Program-made: the position numbers and the translations under genes | Shown: positions 1-5,124 of the stretch, in pieces | Position numbering within the stretch: the first letter of the stretch is position 1 | Layout of the letters: each line of letters starts with the position of its first letter | DNA from: DASVSE01 sp036399715 | Lineage (GTDB): Bacteria > Bacteroidota > Rhodothermia > Rhodothermales > Rubricoccaceae | Length of the DNA: 6,869 nucleotides | NCBI GenBank assembly: GCA_036399715.1 | Contig: DASWMO010000236.1 | Span: 1-6,869 of the forward strand | Direction: 5' to 3' | Notes under the pieces: model-generated | Databases searched by the model: none | What the model was told of the DNA's origin: nothing | Seen by the model: only the letters and a program-made list of their open reading frames with translations

Positions 1-1
1 G

Positions 2-610
2 ATCCAGGAGGACTTTCTCCACATCGCCGGGCTCGTCCAGATCTCGTCGATCAACGGGACCATGCGGCCGTTCCTCGTGGTCGGGATCGAGAACACGGAG
101 CGGCGCCGCGACCTCACCGGCCCGACCGAGGTCGCGAGCGACCGCGAGATCGCACCGCGTGTCGGCGGCTCCGCCGCGTTCCGCGCCTTCCTCCGGGACG
201 AGTTGAGGCCGGTCGTCGACTCGCTGTACCGGACGACGGGCGAGACGGCCATCGTCGGCGAGTCGCTGGCCGGGCTGTTCGTCGTCGAGACGCTCCTGCT
301 GGAGCCCGACCTGTTCGACACGTACGTGGCGATCGACCCGAGCCTGTGGTGGAACGACCACCGGCTAGCGGGCGAGGCAGTGACGCTCCTGCAGGGCCGC
401 ACCGGGCTTCGTAAGACGCTCTACCTCGCGACGAGTAGCCAGGGCGGGGGCGAGGTCGCCGAGCGGCTCGCTGGAGCGCTCCGGGCCGACGGCCCGGCCG
501 GCATCGACGTGCGGCACGTGGAGCTGCCCGGGGAGACCCACCTCACGGTGTACCACCCTGCAGCCGTGGGCGCCTTCCGGACCGTCTTCGCCCCGGCCCC
601 CTCCGAGTAG
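2..610 (+). CDS. Alpha/beta-hydrolase esterase (Fes/IroE-like, PF00756 type), 5' truncated by window edge
   Basis: The reading frame is open from base 2, and the residues before the first ATG (at 62) already read as family sequence (EDFLHIAGLVQ then NGTMRPFLVVGIENT). The gene therefore starts upstream of the window and the ATG at 62 is internal. Counting from that Met, GESLAG at 66-71 is the GxSxxG nucleophile elbow (Ser68), the segment DPSLWW follows at about 92, and GETH at 157-160 supplies a candidate catalytic His160. This is the layout of the putative-esterase family that includes enterochelin/ferric-siderophore esterases and S-formylglutathione hydrolase-like enzymes. It probably hydrolyses an ester; the substrate cannot be told, and the missing N-terminus hides any signal peptide. 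No siderophore genes lie nearby. Family assignment is secure, specificity is not. Confidence 0.88.
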   Translation: MQEDFLHIAGLVQISSINGTMRPFLVVGIENTERRRDLTGPTEVASDREIAPRVGGSAAFRAFLRDELRPVVDSLYRTTGETAIVGESLAGLFVVETLLLEPDLFDTYVAIDPSLWWNDHRLAGEAVTLLQGRTGLRKTLYLATSSQGGGEVAERLAGALRADGPAGIDVRHVELPGETHLTVYHPAAVGAFRTVFAPAPSE

Positions 611-629
611 ACTGGCGTCCCCGTACTTT

Positions 630-650
630 TCGTGAGCGGAGTCCCTAGCC
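630..650 (+). repeat. Partial match to the recurrent intergenic right-arm motif
   Basis: CGTGAGCGGAG is followed closely by CCTAGCC. The GTGAGCGG block is the same as the right arm of the site at 3321-3329 and close to those at 3822 and 4438, and the following TAGCC resembles their core boxes. No convincing left arm was found in the end of the esterase gene, only CTCCG 601-605 against CGGAG 637-641. It could be a decayed cassette site or chance. Confidence 0.2.
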
Positions 651-654
651 CCGC

Positions 655-660
655 AAGGAG
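655..660 (+). promoter_or_regulatory. Shine-Dalgarno AAGGAG
   Basis: AAGGAG lies six bases before the ATG at 667, which fixes the start of the reductase gene. It is one of only two clear Shine-Dalgarno sequences in the window. Most of the other starts have none. Confidence 0.7.
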
Positions 661-666
661 CACTCA

Positions 667-1263
667 ATGTCGAAGGTCATCGCCATCATGTCCATGTCAC
701 TCGACGGCTTCGTCGCAGACATCCACGACGGCGTGGCTGAGGTGTTCGACTGGTATTTCGCCTCGGGAGACGTCGAGGTCCACACAGGCGGGTCGGACCC
801 CATGACGTTCCGGGTGTCCGAGCCGAGCGCCGCGCACCTTCGGGGTCTCACGTCCGGACTCGGCGCCGTGCTCACCGGTCGGCGCACGTTCGACGTCGCT
901 GACGGCTGGGGCGGTAATCACGCGTGGGGACCCGCGTTCGTCCTCACCCACCACGTCCCCGCCGGGTGGCCGCGGCCAGGCTCGACGGTCCACTTCGTGA
1001 CCGACGGGATCGAGAGCGCCGTGGACCAGGCTAAAGCGGCGGCGGCCGGGAAGTCCGTCGGGGTCCACGGTGCGGACACGATCCAGCAGTGCCTGAATGC
1101 GGGCCTCCTCGACGAGGTCCACGTCGACCTCGCGGCGGTCCTCCTCGGCTCCGGGGTCCGGTTCTTCGACCACCTCGCCGGCGCGCCGACCGTCCTCGGC
1201 GACCCGGCGGTGATCGCGGGCGTCGGCGTGACGCACCTGCGCTACCCCGTCCGCAAGGCATAG
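667..1263 (+). CDS. Dihydrofolate reductase-family protein (RibD C-terminal domain)
   Basis: A 198-residue protein that spans a single RibD C-terminal/DHFR-like domain, the usual length for these stand-alone enzymes. Visible signatures are the N-terminal strand MSKVIAIMSMSLDGFVAD (SLDGF at 11-15), VLTGRRTFD at 68-76 (the G-R-x-T nucleotide-binding turn), and the C-terminal block VGVHGADTIQQCLNAGLLDE at 131-150 followed by LLGSGVRFFDHL. That block is where the family normally reads V-x-GG; here it is HGA. Such proteins are presumed NAD(P)H-dependent reductases acting on pterin- or pyrimidine-like substrates, but most copies have no proven role. Clear SD and unambiguous start. It stands alone between gaps of 56 and 125 bases. 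It is not a trimethoprim-resistance DfrA by sequence; folate activity should not be assumed. Confidence 0.9.
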   Translation: MSKVIAIMSMSLDGFVADIHDGVAEVFDWYFASGDVEVHTGGSDPMTFRVSEPSAAHLRGLTSGLGAVLTGRRTFDVADGWGGNHAWGPAFVLTHHVPAGWPRPGSTVHFVTDGIESAVDQAKAAAAGKSVGVHGADTIQQCLNAGLLDEVHVDLAAVLLGSGVRFFDHLAGAPTVLGDPAVIAGVGVTHLRYPVRKA

Positions 1264-1293
1264 TCCTACCCCTCGGCGGCCTATCTGGCCTGG

Positions 1294-1355
1294 CCGTAAC
1301 CGTCGTCCCCGCGACCCTTCGCACGCGAGGGCTTCGACGGTGTTTCCCACTAGCA
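1294..1355 (+). repeat. Imperfect palindrome, possible degenerate attC-like site
   Basis: ACCGTCG (1299-1305) pairs with CGACGGT (1335-1341). Inside, CCCTTCGC pairs with GCGAGGG if one T is bulged. CCGTAAC lies on the left flank (1294-1300) and ACTAGCA (1349-1355) on the right. The arrangement resembles the stronger sites downstream, but the outer boxes are poor and the spacer lengths differ. A separate 12-base perfect palindrome GGTCGGCCGACC (1371-1382), preceded by GCCTAAC (1363-1369), sits just before the next start codon. Confidence 0.25.
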
Positions 1356-1388
1356 ACGAGCCGCCTAACTGGTCGGCCGACCTATCCG

Positions 1389-1796
1389 ATGAAGCTCAGC
1401 GTCAATCTCAATTACCCTGGTCACTGCGAGCAGGCCTTCCGCTTCTACGAGGAGCACCTCAGCGGAAGGATCACCATGATGCACCGGCATGGAAGCCAGC
1501 CCGGTGTGTCCCCGGCCCCTGCTGACTGGTCCAACGCCGTCATGCACGCGCGCCTTGAGCTCGGCGGCGGCGTCATAACCGGGGCGGATATACCGCACGC
1601 CGAACCGATGCGGAGCGCCTACCTGACGCTCACGCTCAATACGGCCGAGGAGACCGAGCGGATCTACACGCTCCTCTCGGACGGGGGCCAGATCTTTATG
1701 AAGATGGAAGAGACCTTCTTCTCGAAGCGGTTCGCCATGCTCCGGGACCGGTTCGGGACCTCCTGGATGCTCCTCTGCGAGCCGCAGGAGCCGTAG
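1389..1796 (+). CDS. VOC-family protein, PhnB-like
   Basis: A 135-residue single-domain protein of the vicinal oxygen chelate superfamily. The start at 1389 (MKLSVNLNYPGHCEQAFRFY) matches the first beta strand and helix typical of PhnB-like VOC proteins. An in-frame ATG at 1089 lies inside the preceding gene and would add 100 Arg/Pro-rich residues, so it is rejected. Characteristic segments are AFRFYEEHL (16-24), the middle strand VMHARLELGGGVITGAD (51-67), and the C-terminal half SAYLTLTLNTAEETERI (77-93) through RFGTSWMLLCEP (121-132). VOC enzymes include lyases, dioxygenases and antibiotic-binding or -modifying proteins. Nothing here fixes the substrate, and the metal-binding residues cannot be assigned with confidence. 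No SD precedes the start. Confidence 0.88.
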   Translation: MKLSVNLNYPGHCEQAFRFYEEHLSGRITMMHRHGSQPGVSPAPADWSNAVMHARLELGGGVITGADIPHAEPMRSAYLTLTLNTAEETERIYTLLSDGGQIFMKMEETFFSKRFAMLRDRFGTSWMLLCEPQEP

Positions 1797-1827
1797 CCCC
1801 CTTGGTCCCTGCACCCCCGGGGCTTTT
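1795..1827 (+). terminator. Possible intrinsic terminator after the VOC gene
   Basis: AGCCCC (starting in the stop codon, 1795-1800) can pair with GGGGCT (1819-1824), and the right arm runs into TTTT (1824-1827). The loop is long (18 bases) and the T run short, so this is a weak candidate. The overlapping inverted repeat at 1805-1857 competes with it. Confidence 0.3.
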
Positions 1828-1857
1828 GTGCGCAGCCTGACACCCGTTGCAGGGGAC
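1805..1857 (+). repeat. Inverted repeat in the VOC-DinB gap
   Basis: GTCCCTGCA (1805-1813) pairs with TGCAGGGGAC (1848-1857), the right arm carrying one extra G. The loop holds the CCCCCGGGG/TTTT segment. It has the imperfect-palindrome character of the other gaps, but I could not identify convincing core boxes, so I do not call it an attC site. Confidence 0.35.
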
Positions 1858-1905
1858 GGAGGGCCCGCATGATCCAGCACTCGTCTGACTCCCCACAGGG
1901 CCCTC
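1858..1905 (+). promoter_or_regulatory. GGAGG ribosome-binding-like site within an 8-bp inverted repeat
   Basis: GGAGG (1858-1862) lies six bases before an in-frame ATG at 1869, good spacing for translation starting 24 codons upstream of the DinB domain. The same bases form the left arm of a perfect inverted repeat, GAGGGCCC (1859-1866) and GGGCCCTC (1898-1905), which could hide the site in the mRNA. It is not known whether this start is used. Confidence 0.3.
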
Positions 1906-1940
1906 TGCCTCTGAACCCTCCCCTTGTACCACTGACCGCC

Positions 1941-2438
1941 ATGGCAAGAATCGACGCCCTTCTGGAGGAGTTCACCCGCGAAGCACGAACTGCCCGGCGG
2001 CATTTGGAACGGCTGCCCGAGGAGCACTTCAGCTGGCGCCCCCACGCGAAGTCCTTCACGGCCGGGGAGCTCGCCGGGCATATGGCCGAGTGCGTCCGCT
2101 GGGCCGAGCAGGTGTTCGCCGCCGACGAGCTTGACGTGGACCCGGCCTCGTACGAGTGCGTCCGGCCGGGCTCGGTCGCCTCAGCGCTCGAGGCCTTCGA
2201 CGCCGCCGTCGATGGGGCGCGCCTGGCGATGGAGGGTACGGCCGATCGGGATGCCTCTCAGCCGTGGCGGATGAGCATGCGCGGAGCGGTCATGTTCGAG
2301 AAGAGGCGGGAGGCGGCGTTCCGGGATATGTCGCTGAGTCACCTGATCCATCACCGGGGCCAGCTCACGGTCTACCTCCGGCTCCTGGATGTCCCCCTGG
2401 CCGGGACGTACGGCCCGACGGCGGACGACCGCGGGTAG
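1941..2438 (+). CDS. DinB-family (DinB/YfiT four-helix bundle) putative metal-dependent protein
   Basis: From the ATG at 1941 the protein has 165 residues, the usual length of DinB-like proteins, and begins MARIDALLEEF as family members do. The metal-site histidines are visible: His47 in AGELAGHMAE, and His134 and His138 in SLSHLIHHRGQL. The C-terminal part QLTVYLRLLDVPLAGTYGPT (141-160) is a recurrent ending of the family. Members include bacillithiol/mycothiol-dependent transferases, and many are uncharacterised. Despite the name they are not the DNA polymerase IV DinB. A longer start at 1869 would add a Pro/Ser-rich 24-residue tail; it has a well-spaced GGAGG, whereas 1941 has no SD. I chose 1941 on domain fit; the longer form remains possible. 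Confidence 0.88.
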   Translation: MARIDALLEEFTREARTARRHLERLPEEHFSWRPHAKSFTAGELAGHMAECVRWAEQVFAADELDVDPASYECVRPGSVASALEAFDAAVDGARLAMEGTADRDASQPWRMSMRGAVMFEKRREAAFRDMSLSHLIHHRGQLTVYLRLLDVPLAGTYGPTADDRG

Positions 2439-2470
2439 ACCGCGCCGGGGGCGCTTCAACGAGGCCGGCG

Positions 2471-2593
2471 GCATAACCCGCGTCTGCAGCGGACCGCACG
2501 GCTGGGGCCGCGCCTCGTCTGGCCAAGCTCACCTACTTTCGCGTCGTTGATACACCGTGCCTCGGGCGGCTGCTAGGCCGCGCTGTATTAGCC
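2471..2593 (+). repeat. Putative attC-like site downstream of the DinB gene
   Basis: Left box GCATAAC (2471-2477), 2-nt spacer, then left arm GCG (2480-2482), GCAGC (2486-2490) and GCACGG (2496-2501). These pair in nested order with CCGTGC (2555-2560), GCTGC (2569-2573) and CGC (2579-2581). A 5-nt spacer and right box ATTAGCC (2587-2593) follow. Length (123 bases), order and the R''-L''...L'-R' geometry match integron attC sites; the core is ATT rather than GTT. The lipoprotein start codon lies four bases after the right box. A second hairpin, ACGAGGC (2459-2465) with GCCTCGT (2512-2518), overlaps it. Confidence 0.5.
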
Positions 2594-2596
2594 CGC

Positions 2597-3229
2597 TTGA
2601 ACATCCGCTATCTCCTAGCTCTCTTCGCCCTCACGCTCGTCGGATGCGCCGAGCCGACCCCAGAAGTGGATGTCGACGCGCTCGCGGCCGTCCCCACCTG
2701 TGACCGGCGCACGTCCGAGACCGACCGGGCATACCACGAGTGCCGGTACGAGCGCGCCCTCGAACGGCTCGCCATTGTCGACGACCCGCGTTTCCAGCCC
2801 GACTACCTCGGTGATGTCGCCGTGGCCGCCCTCGACGCCGGGCGGACGAGTGAGGCTCGTGCCCGGGCCGCCGAGGTCCGCGAGGCGCTCGCGATGCTCG
2901 ACGCGCAGGTGGTCTCTCGCAGCACGAGGGCGACCGAGAAAGCGGCCATCGTGGAAGGGCGGCTAGCCCTCATGGCCGGTGACACGGCAACCGCCCGCAC
3001 CCGGCTCCTCGACGCCGGGCGCGTCTTAGCCGCTCCGGTTCAGGTGAGCTTCGGCCCGAACGTGACGCTCGCCCGGGACCTCCTGGCCGCCGGGGACACA
3101 TCGTCGGTGCTGGCGTACTTCGACGTCTTGGACCGGACGTGGGAGTACGGTGCGGGCAAGGTCGACGCGTGGCGAGCCGCGCTGGGTCAGGGTGAGGAAC
3201 CTGACTTCGGCCCCAACCTCGTCTATTGA
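2597..3229 (+). CDS. Small TPR-like lipoprotein of unknown function
   Basis: A 210-residue protein starting at TTG. I chose this start because it gives a complete lipoprotein signal: MNIR, a hydrophobic stretch at 5-15, and lipobox LVGC with Cys17 as the lipidation site. The mature protein is probably membrane-anchored outside the cytoplasm. Cys35 and Cys49 could form a disulfide. Two helix-turn-helix segments, about 74-97 (VAVAALDAGRTSEARARAAE) and 119-144 (VEGRLALMAGDTATARTRLL), look like tetratricopeptide repeats. The ending SFGPNVTLARDLL ... PDFGPNLVY resembles, from memory, the C-termini of hypothetical TPR-containing proteins. No enzymatic motif is visible; it may bind a partner protein. 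The start follows an attC-like core box by four bases, so the 5' leader is almost absent. Confidence 0.75.
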   Translation: MNIRYLLALFALTLVGCAEPTPEVDVDALAAVPTCDRRTSETDRAYHECRYERALERLAIVDDPRFQPDYLGDVAVAALDAGRTSEARARAAEVREALAMLDAQVVSRSTRATEKAAIVEGRLALMAGDTATARTRLLDAGRVLAAPVQVSFGPNVTLARDLLAAGDTSSVLAYFDVLDRTWEYGAGKVDAWRAALGQGEEPDFGPNLVY

Positions 3230-3248
3230 GGTGCGCCCTGCCAGAGCG

Positions 3249-3341
3249 GGCGAACCCGCCGCTGCACCCGACGGCCCGGCGAACGCGGTGCTGACGTCTA
3301 CCTTCGCGCCCGTGCCGCCCGTGAGCGGCCCTCTGTTACAC
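3249..3341 (+). repeat. Putative attC-like site downstream of the lipoprotein gene
   Basis: Left box GGCGAAC (3249-3255), spacer CC, then left arm GCCGCT (3258-3263), unpaired G (3264) and CAC (3265-3267). The right arm GTGAGCGGC (3321-3329) pairs with it exactly except for that G. Spacer CCTCT and right box GTTACAC (3335-3341) follow. The stem continues inward: CGGC-C-CGG-CG (3272-3281) with CG-C-CCG-T-GCCG (3307-3317). An extra base in the left inner arm, unpaired spacers and a GTT core are what attC sites show. Best GTT-bearing example in the window. Confidence 0.6.
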
Positions 3342-3355
3342 TGCGTAACGACTCA

Positions 3356-3772
3356 ATGAAAGCCGATGATGACCGGACTACGGAGTCGTTCTACCACGGC
3401 ACGAAGGCCGCTTTGACCTCGGGGGACCTAGTTGTCCCCGGCTTCCGCTCCAACTTCGGGAGTGGGAGACAGGCGGCCTACATCTACTTGACAGCCACCT
3501 TGGACGCGGCCATTTGGGGAGCCGAACTGGCCCTAGGCGACAGCCGGGAGCGGATTTACGTTGTGGAACCGACCGGCCCGTTTGAGGACGACCCCAACGT
3601 GACCAACACGAAGTACGCCGGGAATCCGACCAAGTCGTACCGGACTCGAGACCCGCTCCGTGTCGTCGGGGAAGTCGAGACATGGAAGGGACACCCGCCC
3701 GAGAAGCTCCATGCAATGCGAGAGATGGTCGCGCGGATGCGGGGACTCGGCGTCGAGGCCATCGAGGATTGA
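3356..3772 (+). CDS. arr: NAD(+)-rifampin ADP-ribosyltransferase (Arr)
   Basis: A 138-residue protein with strong whole-length resemblance to Arr enzymes, which move ADP-ribose from NAD+ to the C23 hydroxyl of rifamycins and so inactivate them in the cytoplasm. Hallmarks: FYHGTK (12-17), the strand IYLTATLDAAIWGAE (43-57), IYVVEPTGPFEDDPNVT (67-83), GNPTKSYRTRDPLRVVGE (89-106) and the ending LGVEAIED. His14, Tyr44 and Asp79 each sit five residues before the His19, Tyr49 and Asp84 described for mycobacterial Arr, so the functional residues look intact. The start at ATG 3356 has no SD; it lies 14 bases after the core box of the preceding attC-like site, and another site follows 13 bases after the stop. 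Arr-2/arr-3 are known integron cassettes, which suits this position. Confidence 0.96.
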   Translation: MKADDDRTTESFYHGTKAALTSGDLVVPGFRSNFGSGRQAAYIYLTATLDAAIWGAELALGDSRERIYVVEPTGPFEDDPNVTNTKYAGNPTKSYRTRDPLRVVGEVETWKGHPPEKLHAMREMVARMRGLGVEAIED

Positions 3773-3785
3773 GCGTCCCCCGTCG

Positions 3786-3842
3786 ATGTAACCTGCGGCA
3801 GCACCGGGCGCTCCCGCGCCGGTGAGCCGCCATTCATTATGC
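3786..3842 (+). repeat. Putative attC-like site downstream of arr
   Basis: Left box ATGTAAC (3786-3792), spacer CT, arm GCGGC (3795-3799), AG, CACCGG (3802-3807). The right arm reads CCGGTG (3819-3824), A, GCCGC (3826-3830), then spacer CATTC and box ATTATGC (3836-3842). Inside, CGC (3809-3811) pairs with GCG (3816-3818) around TCCC, leaving G3808 bulged. At 57 bases it is about the minimum attC size. The nearly complete stem with an extra base on the left side is a strong fold. The GCGCCGGTGAGC block recurs at 4433-4443. Confidence 0.6.
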
Positions 3843-3864
3843 GCTTCCTACGCTGACGCGAATC

Positions 3865-4374
3865 ATGAGGGCTCCCGCACTTGCTCTGTGTCCCGGTTGC
3901 CGAGGCCTCTTCCCCGATGTCAGCGGGCCGGTCCACAGGTACATGGCGTCGTCCCCCGGTTGCTGGGCCGCTTACGGGCGGGTCCTTGCGCGCGAATACA
4001 GCGACCCCGACCTCGCGGACGTCCACCGGCTCTCCGTGGACGCCTACGCGGCGCAGCACCCGGGGGAGCCGTCCCCTCAGACCATGAACTCGGTCGGCGT
4101 CCACCTCATCCGGCTCTGTCTGACAGTCGAGCACGGGTTCGACGTCCGAGAGGCGAACCGGATCATGGTGGCGATCTCGAAGGTGAAGGGCCGGTTCGGT
4201 TGGCTCCGGCCGCCGGCCTCGCTCGGGGGCACCACCGTGGCGGACGTGGTCGACGCGGCGAACGCGGAGACGCACCGGAGGGCGGTCCGCGCGTGGGCGC
4301 GGTCGGTGTGGGTGGCGTGGGCGGAGCACCACGAGACCGTCCGGGGGTGGGTCCCGGAGCTTCAAATCCGGTAG
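3865..4374 (+). CDS. DUF5946 family protein
   Basis: A 169-residue protein I recognise as DUF5946, a family without known function. It opens with CPGC (Cys9, Cys12), then HRYMASSPGCW at 24-34 (His24, Cys33), which together look like a small zinc-binding knuckle. Next come REYSDPDLADVHRLSVDAYA (43-62) with AAQHPGEPSPQ, VHLIRLCL at 79-86, KGRFGWLRPPASLG at 108-121, and an alanine/tryptophan-rich helical end RRAVRAWARSVWVAWAEHH (138-156). No signal peptide or membrane segment; likely cytoplasmic. The start puts CPGC at residue 9, as usual for the family. There is no SD. It is flanked on both sides by attC-like palindromes, one directly abutting its stop codon. Confidence 0.82.
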   Translation: MRAPALALCPGCRGLFPDVSGPVHRYMASSPGCWAAYGRVLAREYSDPDLADVHRLSVDAYAAQHPGEPSPQTMNSVGVHLIRLCLTVEHGFDVREANRIMVAISKVKGRFGWLRPPASLGGTTVADVVDAANAETHRRAVRAWARSVWVAWAEHHETVRGWVPELQIR

Positions 4375-4375
4375 G

Positions 4376-4458
4376 CGGAGACCTGCCGCCACACCAGACG
4401 GCACCCGTCCGTCGTGTCTCCGTCTCCCTTCGCGCCGGTGAGCGACCACTTATTAGAT
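4376..4458 (+). repeat. Putative attC-like site downstream of the DUF5946 gene
   Basis: Begins one base after the stop codon. Left box CGGAGAC (4376-4382), spacer CT, arm GCCGC-CA-CACC (4385-4395), then AGACGG (4396-4401). AGACGG pairs with CCGTCT (4420-4425). The right arm GGTGAGCGAC (4437-4446) pairs with the left arm apart from one mismatch and a small internal loop. Spacer CACTT and box ATTAGAT (4452-4458) follow. The right half shares CCTTCGCGCC and GTGAGCG with the site at 3249-3341. The next gene's ATG (4457) overlaps the core box. Confidence 0.5.
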
Positions 4459-5020
4459 GGCCCCCGTGCCTGGCTCAATGCGAGACTACCGCTTCGTCGC
4501 AAACCACCGCGGTGGCCCTCTCAGCATAACCGAGCACCGGATGCTGGCGGCGTGGGCAGCAGACTGCGCGGCGCGTGTGTTGCCGCTCTTCGAGGCCCAC
4601 AGCACCGACGACCGGCCGAGGCGGGCCGTCGAGGTTGCCCGAGCATGGGCAAGGGGTGAGGTCCCGGTCGGGGCCGCACAAAGGGCGGCGTGGGCTGCAC
4701 ATGCGGCCGCACGAGACGCACCAAGCGAGGCGGCAACAGAAGCGGCCCGCGCGACTGGGCATGCGGCAGCGACGGCCCACATGGCGGACCACTCGTTGGG
4801 CAGTGTGGTGTACGCCTTGAGGGCTGTCGACGCGGCCGGAAACTCCGTCGACGCCGAGCGGGCGTGGCAGACCGAGCGGCTCCCCGGTGAGGTTCGCAGG
4901 CTCGCTTTATCGGCGCTAGGATCGGAGCGGCTCCGCCGTTTTCACCCGACAACGCCGCCTGACTCGCCGCAGGAAGCGCCCGACGGTAGTGCGGTGGTTC
5001 TACCCCGAGCCGGCCGCTGA
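4457..5020 (+). CDS. Putative immunity protein, Imm-5-like domain
   Basis: A 187-residue alanine-rich helical protein. The core, from MRDYRFVANHRGGPL (8-22) through AAWAADCAARVLPLFE (31-46), DDRPRRAVEVARAWARGE (51-68), AHAAARDA (81-88), GHAAATAHMADHSLG (101-115) and AERAWQTERLPGEVR (133-147), matches proteins annotated as putative immunity protein with an Imm-5-like domain. Such proteins are thought to neutralise a contact-dependent toxin, but no toxin gene is next to it and biochemical proof is lacking for most members. Start is uncertain: ATG 4457 lies inside the attC-like core box, and ATG 4478 (Met8) fits the domain edge equally well. The last 25 or so residues, after LRRFHP (159-164), are Pro-rich and lie beyond the usual domain, inside the next palindrome. 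Confidence 0.8.
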   Translation: MAPVPGSMRDYRFVANHRGGPLSITEHRMLAAWAADCAARVLPLFEAHSTDDRPRRAVEVARAWARGEVPVGAAQRAAWAAHAAARDAPSEAATEAARATGHAAATAHMADHSLGSVVYALRAVDAAGNSVDAERAWQTERLPGEVRRLALSALGSERLRRFHPTTPPDSPQEAPDGSAVVLPRAGR

Positions 5021-5054
5021 CTCCGGGCGATCTCTGATAAACGAAGGGTTAGAC
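4904..5054 (+). repeat. Putative attC-like site overlapping the 3' end of the Imm-5-like gene
   Basis: The right core box GTTAGAC (5048-5054) is the only perfect GTTRRRY match in the window. After a 5-nt spacer (GAAGG), the right arm CTGATAAAC (5034-5042) pairs with G-C-TTTATCGG (4904-4913), leaving C4905 bulged. Inward, AGGATCG (4918-4924, one G bulged) pairs with CGATCT (5028-5033), and AGCGGC (4926-4931) with GCCGCT (5013-5018). The order is right for attC, but it is long (about 150 bases), no AAC left box is visible, and most of it lies in coding sequence. Confidence 0.4.
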
Positions 5055-5066
5055 GACCGCCGCAGC

Positions 5067-5100
5067 TTGTCAGCACGCGTCCCAGGCCCTCGTACCTTCA
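5067..5100 (+). promoter_or_regulatory. Possible Bacteroidota-type promoter of the winged-helix gene
   Basis: TTG (5067-5069) and TACCTTCA (5093-5100), 23 bases apart, resemble the -33 TTG / -7 TANNTTTG pattern of Bacteroidota promoters and lie just upstream of the TTG start at 5125. The match is approximate and depends on an uncertain taxonomy. Similar TACYTTCG strings occur at 2534 and 3299 without a matching -33 element. Confidence 0.2.
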
Positions 5101-5124
5101 TCCTAAGGCCCTGCTCTCCCGCGG

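Noticed and set aside
697..1356. 219-codon open frame on the - strand opposite the reductase
   Set aside because: Low-complexity Arg/Gly/Val-rich translation typical of the antisense frame of GC-rich genes; the + strand protein is a clear family member with an SD.
1089..1388. Longer in-frame start for the first VOC gene at 1089
   Set aside because: It lies inside the reductase gene and adds 100 Arg/Pro-rich residues unlike any VOC protein; the domain starts cleanly at 1389.
1797..1868. Calling the VOC-DinB gap an attC-like site
   Set aside because: The only core candidate, GTTGCAG (1846-1852), breaks the consensus and I found no left arm that pairs with the arm before it.
1365..2081. 238-codon open frame on the - strand opposite VOC and DinB
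   Set aside because: Antisense shadow of two recognised genes; no domain seen.
3337..3342. Extended -10-like TGTTACACT as arr promoter
   Set aside because: No -35-like hexamer at the right distance; the bases belong to the attC-like core box GTTACAC.
3556..4449. 297-codon open frame on the - strand opposite arr and the DUF5946 gene
   Set aside because: It spans two recognised genes and two palindromic gaps; the translation is Arg/Pro/His-rich with no domain.
3822..4529. 235-codon + strand frame overlapping the DUF5946 gene
   Set aside because: Arg/Pro/Gly-rich out-of-frame translation; the DUF5946 frame carries all conserved motifs.
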